Below, piece by piece: positions 16,396 to 19,511 of a stretch of 19,511 nucleotides of DNA. A program made the translations under genes and the position numbers. Origin of the DNA: a bacterium (GTDB taxonomy: Bacteria; JAJRZV01); assembly GCA_024275095.1 (NCBI GenBank), contig JAJRZV010000014.1:1-19511 (forward strand). Direction: 5' to 3'. Each line of letters opens with the position of its first letter. Position 1 is the first letter of the stretch. Under the pieces are notes generated by a model. That model worked only from the letters and a program-made list of their open reading frames with translations, did not search any database and was not told where the DNA came from.

Positions 16396-17649
16396 ATGTT
16401 TGAGCAGAAAACCATTGAAAATACGGTGATAGAAAATGAAGTAATTGAGGGACTTTCGCTCGAAAATAAAGTGTTTGAACGCGTAACATTCCGGAGTACT
16501 GTTTTTCGAAACGTGAAAATCCATAACACCCGCTTCGTCAGGTGTAACTTCATCAATGTACAATTCCTTACAGTGGAAGGGACGTACATGGACATGGCAA
16601 ATAGTTCCTTTCAATCTTCCAGTGTCGAAAATTCAACGTTTAAAAACTTCCGGGCAACAGGACTCCACGTCGAAAACTTCACCATCAAAGAAAGCACTTT
16701 CTATCATTTTTCCGTATCCGGCTCATTCGTGCGATTAAAACTGACCAAATCACATGCAGAAAGCATCCAGATCGAGCCACTTAAAATCTCCGGGGCCGAT
16801 GTTCTCTCCTGTAGTATTGTTGGTGCCTTTATACGGGACATAGAAATGCAAAACTTCTCAATGCAGGATACCGACCTTTCGGATATAGACTTCGCAAATG
16901 TGAAAATAGAATCATCAGGATTTAAAAATGTCAGATTTTCAGGCATATCCGTAGAAAAAGCCATACTCAATGAAATTAATCTCAGCGAAAGTTCCTTATC
17001 TGGAATATCAATTTACGATTTTGTTATGGCGGCAGCACTTATTAAAAACACCACTGTTAAAGAGTGCGAAGGTACCAGGTGGTCAATTAACAACTCAAAT
17101 ATGACGGGATTATCTGTATTTAACAGTAGCATATCGCTCCTGTCCCTTCGTAAAACCACAACGAGCAAGTGCCGAATGGAAAATCTCTCTTTTAATTCGG
17201 CACAGGTAGAAAACTGTATCTTCAGAGACTGTTCTCTCATTTCCGTAGAATGGACTTACTCGCATTTAAAAAACACGTCGTTCCCGGGTTCTGTATTCGA
17301 AAGAGTCAATTTATCAACTTCAATCCTTGAAAACAGCGACATCTCCAAAATTTCATCACGTGAGTCCATATTTCCCCCCATCACCTCAGGGCAAAGTCAA
17401 TGTCCAGCATGTGGAAGTTCCTTGAATACAGAAACAGGAACGTGCGAAAAATGCGGTAAACAATGGGCCCAAAAAAAACTTCGCATTTATTCAGGAACAG
17501 CGTCTATATTCTCTTTCACTCTCGCACTGCTTTCAGGTCCTTTTATGTTCGCGCTGGCGTTTGTTCTTAAACGTGCTGGAATGGAAACCATCTGGCCATT
17601 ATTAATTATGTCTTCGGTGCCCCTTACAGTGCTTTCACTTTTTGGTTAA
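16396..17649 (+). CDS. Pentapeptide-repeat-like protein with zinc ribbon and C-terminal membrane helices
   Basis: The 417-residue product has a long N-terminal region (about 5-325) with a five-residue period in which every fifth position is Phe/Leu/Ile, e.g. F27, F32, F37, I42, F47, F52 and F57. This indicates a right-handed quadrilateral beta-helix of the pentapeptide type, though the repeats are divergent and Asn/Ser-rich. A CPACG...CEKCG zinc ribbon follows (C336, C339, C350, C353), then a membrane helix (about 369-391) and the start of a second (about 400-417) cut by TAA 17647-17649. The same frame continues to 17787 with the rest of that helix and a third one, so the gene is probably truncated. 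No signal peptide is present; the helix would therefore be cytosolic. GGGGAG about 12 nt upstream supports ATG 16396. The adenylate cyclase follows. Confidence 0.8.
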   Translation: MFEQKTIENTVIENEVIEGLSLENKVFERVTFRSTVFRNVKIHNTRFVRCNFINVQFLTVEGTYMDMANSSFQSSSVENSTFKNFRATGLHVENFTIKESTFYHFSVSGSFVRLKLTKSHAESIQIEPLKISGADVLSCSIVGAFIRDIEMQNFSMQDTDLSDIDFANVKIESSGFKNVRFSGISVEKAILNEINLSESSLSGISIYDFVMAAALIKNTTVKECEGTRWSINNSNMTGLSVFNSSISLLSLRKTTTSKCRMENLSFNSAQVENCIFRDCSLISVEWTYSHLKNTSFPGSVFERVNLSTSILENSDISKISSRESIFPPITSGQSQCPACGSSLNTETGTCEKCGKQWAQKKLRIYSGTASIFSFTLALLSGPFMFALAFVLKRAGMETIWPLLIMSSVPLTVLSLFG

Positions 17650-17661
17650 CTTTATGCCATA

Positions 17662-17787
17662 GTGAGAAGCGTTTTATCTCGTGCTTCAGTGCGGGGGGTT
17701 TATGCGTATCTCGGCTTTGTCATCAGTGTTGCCAACCTCGCCTGCCTTTTTCTCTTGCTCCAGGCAGTGATGAGGCGATGGCTTTAA
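17662..17787 (+). CDS. Short membrane ORF, probably the severed C-terminus of the pentapeptide/zinc-ribbon gene
   Basis: In the same frame as the preceding gene, the sequence after TAA 17647-17649 stays open as LYAI and then 41 residues from a GTG at 17662 to the TAA at 17785-17787. It contains a clear hydrophobic helix (GVYAYLGFVISVANLACLF and onward) ending in RRWL. No ribosome site precedes the GTG, so independent initiation is doubtful. The residues just before and after the TAA together look like one continuous membrane helix (VPLTVLSLFG, stop, LYAIV). Its end overlaps the cyclase ATG by 10 nt, as expected for the real end of an operon gene. It could instead be a genuine small membrane protein with poor initiation signals. 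Confidence 0.45.
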   Translation: MRSVLSRASVRGVYAYLGFVISVANLACLFLLLQAVMRRWL

Positions 17788-19205
17788 CAGCGAAAATCAT
17801 TGGTCCATCTGGCGAACGTGAAGTAAAGATAACCTCGTTTCCGTGTACATTCGGGCGTTCAAGTACATGCGATGTAATTCTCCGTGACCCGGCGGTATCA
17901 AAAAAGCACTTCAGAATCTACCGAGAAGGTGGTCGTTTCTTTGTCGAGGATCTCGGGAGTTCCAACGGTACTCTAATTCACGGCAAACGAATTACACAAG
18001 TACCTTTACAGGATGGCACTCGTATTCGTGCTGGCAAAACTGAAATCATTGTTTCATATCGCAAAACAACCACCACTCACCGTGACGGAGAAATCACAAG
18101 GTTGTTCTCCTCATTTTTTCAGGTTGCCAAGCTACTGCTGGTAAATATAGAAGAGAAGTATGTGTTTAAAGCGGTTCTCGAAGACATGCTAACGCTATTC
18201 AATATAGACCGCATTGCACTCTATCTGGACCAGGAAGGAATTTTCCAGAAGGTGGCGGAACAAAGCATAGATGCAACCCTTGTCCACGGCTGCGAACCGC
18301 CTGTCGAGCTTATCAAAGAAGAAGCTTCACGAGGCGAGGGAATACAATGGTTAGATTCGGAGCAACTGCCTTTTGATGTGGTTTCAGCATGCGTGGTTCC
18401 TGTAAGCGAATCGCTGGATGTACTTGGTGCCTTTTATATGGACACATTCTCTGCGCCCTTGCGACTGGATGAACGTGAAGGCTTTCTACTCACAGGGATT
18501 GCCGGATTGCTTGGTGTGCACTTGAAAGCTCGCCATCTTGAAAACAAGCTGGAAGAAGAACGTATGTTTCGCGACAGTCTTTCGCGCTTTGTTCCCCCCG
18601 ATGCCCTGGAAACCATCATCGGTGACAGGGAAAAGTTGATGCAATTAACAAATCGTCTGGAGCGCCAAAACGTCACATCCATGTTCGTGGATATCGTGTC
18701 CTTCTCAAGCATGTCTGAACGCCTCTCCAGCGAAGAGACAGCATTTGTAGTCAACGAGTTTATGAGCCGTGTCACATCGTGTGTGTTTAACCATGGAGGA
18801 TCAGTAAACAAATACATCGGTGATGCTGTGTTTGCATTGTTCGGTACCCCCATCCCGAGAGGAGACGAGGAAAAAAGAGCCATTGCGTGTGCTCAGGAAA
18901 TTATCCATCAAATGGACCTCATTCGTGTCCCAGGACTCCAGGAAACACTTCAGGTGCGCATCGGCATCAATACCGGCCCGTGTGTAGTTGGATTCATCGG
19001 GCCTGCCCAGCGACTCGAATATACAGCCATAGGCGATGCTGTCAACGTAGCAGCACGACTGCAAACTCTCGCCAAACCCAACCAGATTCTCGTGGGAGAG
19101 GCTACCTACCGCATGGCCGGTGAGGCCTTCAAATTCAAACTTGTGGGACAGCTCAAGCTCAAGGGAAAAACCGAACCTGTCGGAGTATACGCTGTAATCG
19201 GTTAA
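17778..19205 (+). CDS. FHA-GAF class III adenylate cyclase
   Basis: The 475-residue cytosolic protein has three modules. An FHA domain (about 4-93) carries GRSS (26-29), SKKH (41-44) and SSNGT (61-65), the phosphothreonine-binding loops. A GAF-like sensor domain (about 115-250) follows. A class III cyclase domain (about 298-475) has the metal-binding Asp305 (FVDIVSFS) and Asp349 (KYIGDAVFALFG), Lys345 and Thr416 as adenine-selecting residues, and the transition-state pair Asn423 and Arg427. All catalytic positions are present, so it should make cAMP in response to a phosphoprotein and/or a small ligand. The ATG at 17778 lies inside the end of the upstream frame with a GAGG only 2 nt away, consistent with translational coupling. 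No kinase or cAMP receptor is visible in the window. Confidence 0.92.
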   Translation: MALTAKIIGPSGEREVKITSFPCTFGRSSTCDVILRDPAVSKKHFRIYREGGRFFVEDLGSSNGTLIHGKRITQVPLQDGTRIRAGKTEIIVSYRKTTTTHRDGEITRLFSSFFQVAKLLLVNIEEKYVFKAVLEDMLTLFNIDRIALYLDQEGIFQKVAEQSIDATLVHGCEPPVELIKEEASRGEGIQWLDSEQLPFDVVSACVVPVSESLDVLGAFYMDTFSAPLRLDEREGFLLTGIAGLLGVHLKARHLENKLEEERMFRDSLSRFVPPDALETIIGDREKLMQLTNRLERQNVTSMFVDIVSFSSMSERLSSEETAFVVNEFMSRVTSCVFNHGGSVNKYIGDAVFALFGTPIPRGDEEKRAIACAQEIIHQMDLIRVPGLQETLQVRIGINTGPCVVGFIGPAQRLEYTAIGDAVNVAARLQTLAKPNQILVGEATYRMAGEAFKFKLVGQLKLKGKTEPVGVYAVIG

Positions 19206-19246
19206 TCAAATATCCATAGTGTTTCTCCAATTGTGTCTCAAAATAT

Positions 19247-19511
19247 TTAATCATCATACAACCTCCCGGGCAAGAGAATGAAAAGTATCAGAAAATACAA
19301 ATTCAAAGCCCGGAAGTTTCCTCTTTGAGATTTTCTCACCCCATCCAGGAATATGAGGAAGAGGATTTTATCAGCATTTTCTTCATCAGGGAGGATTTCC
19401 ATCACCTTAAGCCTGCGTTTTACTTCTTCGAACAGTCTTTGGGGCTCATTAGTGGTGTAGATGAATCTCCTTATCTCAAGGGGAAATTCAAAAAATCTCA
19501 AAAGATCATCA
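19247..19511 (-). CDS. Mutator/IS256-type transposase, C-terminal part (runs off the window)
   Basis: The reverse-strand frame is open from the right edge to a TAA at 19247. It begins DDLLRFFEFPLEIRRFIYTT and has the strongly conserved C-terminal transposase block (FP.EIRR.IYTTN, then a Leu/Phe-rich helix with EVKRRLKV, then P-DEENADKILF). This matches Mutator/IS256-family enzymes, in which the last of the three catalytic acidic residues lies upstream of this region or at its start; the catalytic core is outside the window. The end (FRALNLYFLILFILLPGRLYDD) looks less family-like and may be degenerate. The element's end should lie between the stop and the cyclase gene (19206-19246), but its partner inverted repeat is not visible. 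Confidence 0.72.
   Translation of the reverse strand, partial: DDLLRFFEFPLEIRRFIYTTNEPQRLFEEVKRRLKVMEILPDEENADKILFLIFLDGVRKSQRGNFRALNLYFLILFILLPGRLYDD

Noticed and set aside
13409-17649. Genetic-code change with TAA read as an amino acid
   Set aside because: TAA ends several intact genes, and reading through those would run out of frame over the next genes. TAA is also not a selenocysteine or pyrrolysine codon.

Overview
The window looks like chromosomal DNA of a diderm (outer-membrane-bearing) bacterium. Three or four products are predicted outer-membrane beta-barrels, and several others carry signal peptides or a lipobox. No 16S rRNA or other lineage marker is present, so I do not name a taxon. 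Family-4 Fe-S uracil-DNA glycosylase, NfeD/slipin, a CoA-based fatty-acid-type gene set and a Mutator-type transposase would fit an anaerobic, possibly thermophilic, deep-branching lineage, but that is inference. No tRNA, rRNA, CRISPR array or phage module was seen.

Layout. (1) 81-1760, plus strand: enoyl-CoA hydratase, a YjbQ-family protein and a MaoC-type hydratase, behind a plausible sigma-70-like promoter. (2) 1762-10959, minus strand: one long, tightly packed run, read right to left. It holds a DUF2889 protein, thiolase, family-4 uracil-DNA glycosylase, RlmI-like rRNA methyltransferase, NfeD membrane protease, slipin, a large secreted metallopeptidase/beta-propeller/beta-barrel protein, and a small secreted protein of unknown function. 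Most junctions overlap by 1-4 nt, so the run is probably co-transcribed. (3) 10960-11210: a divergent, AT-rich regulatory gap. (4) 11211-19205, plus strand: small EamA membrane protein, lipoprotein, beta-barrel protein, a second metallopeptidase/propeller/barrel protein split by an in-frame TAA, a pentapeptide-repeat/zinc-ribbon/membrane protein whose last membrane helices also lie beyond an in-frame TAA, and an FHA-GAF-class III adenylate cyclase. (5) 19247-19511, minus strand: the C-terminal part of a Mutator/IS256-type transposase running off the window.

How the genes may work together. The CoA genes (two hydratases and a thiolase, in two transcription units) point to beta-oxidation-like or butyrate/hydroxyacyl-CoA metabolism. 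NfeD plus slipin is a known membrane-quality-control pair, here followed by an outer-membrane-anchored metallopeptidase. The plus-strand cluster on the right combines envelope proteins with a cAMP signalling protein.

The most notable observations are the two paralogous single-chain peptidase-propeller-barrel proteins (about 949 and 986 residues), the in-frame TAA codons that interrupt two neighbouring genes without changing frame (both explicable as CAA to TAA), and the unusual pentapeptide-repeat/zinc-ribbon/membrane protein whose extended frame overlaps the start of the adenylate cyclase.
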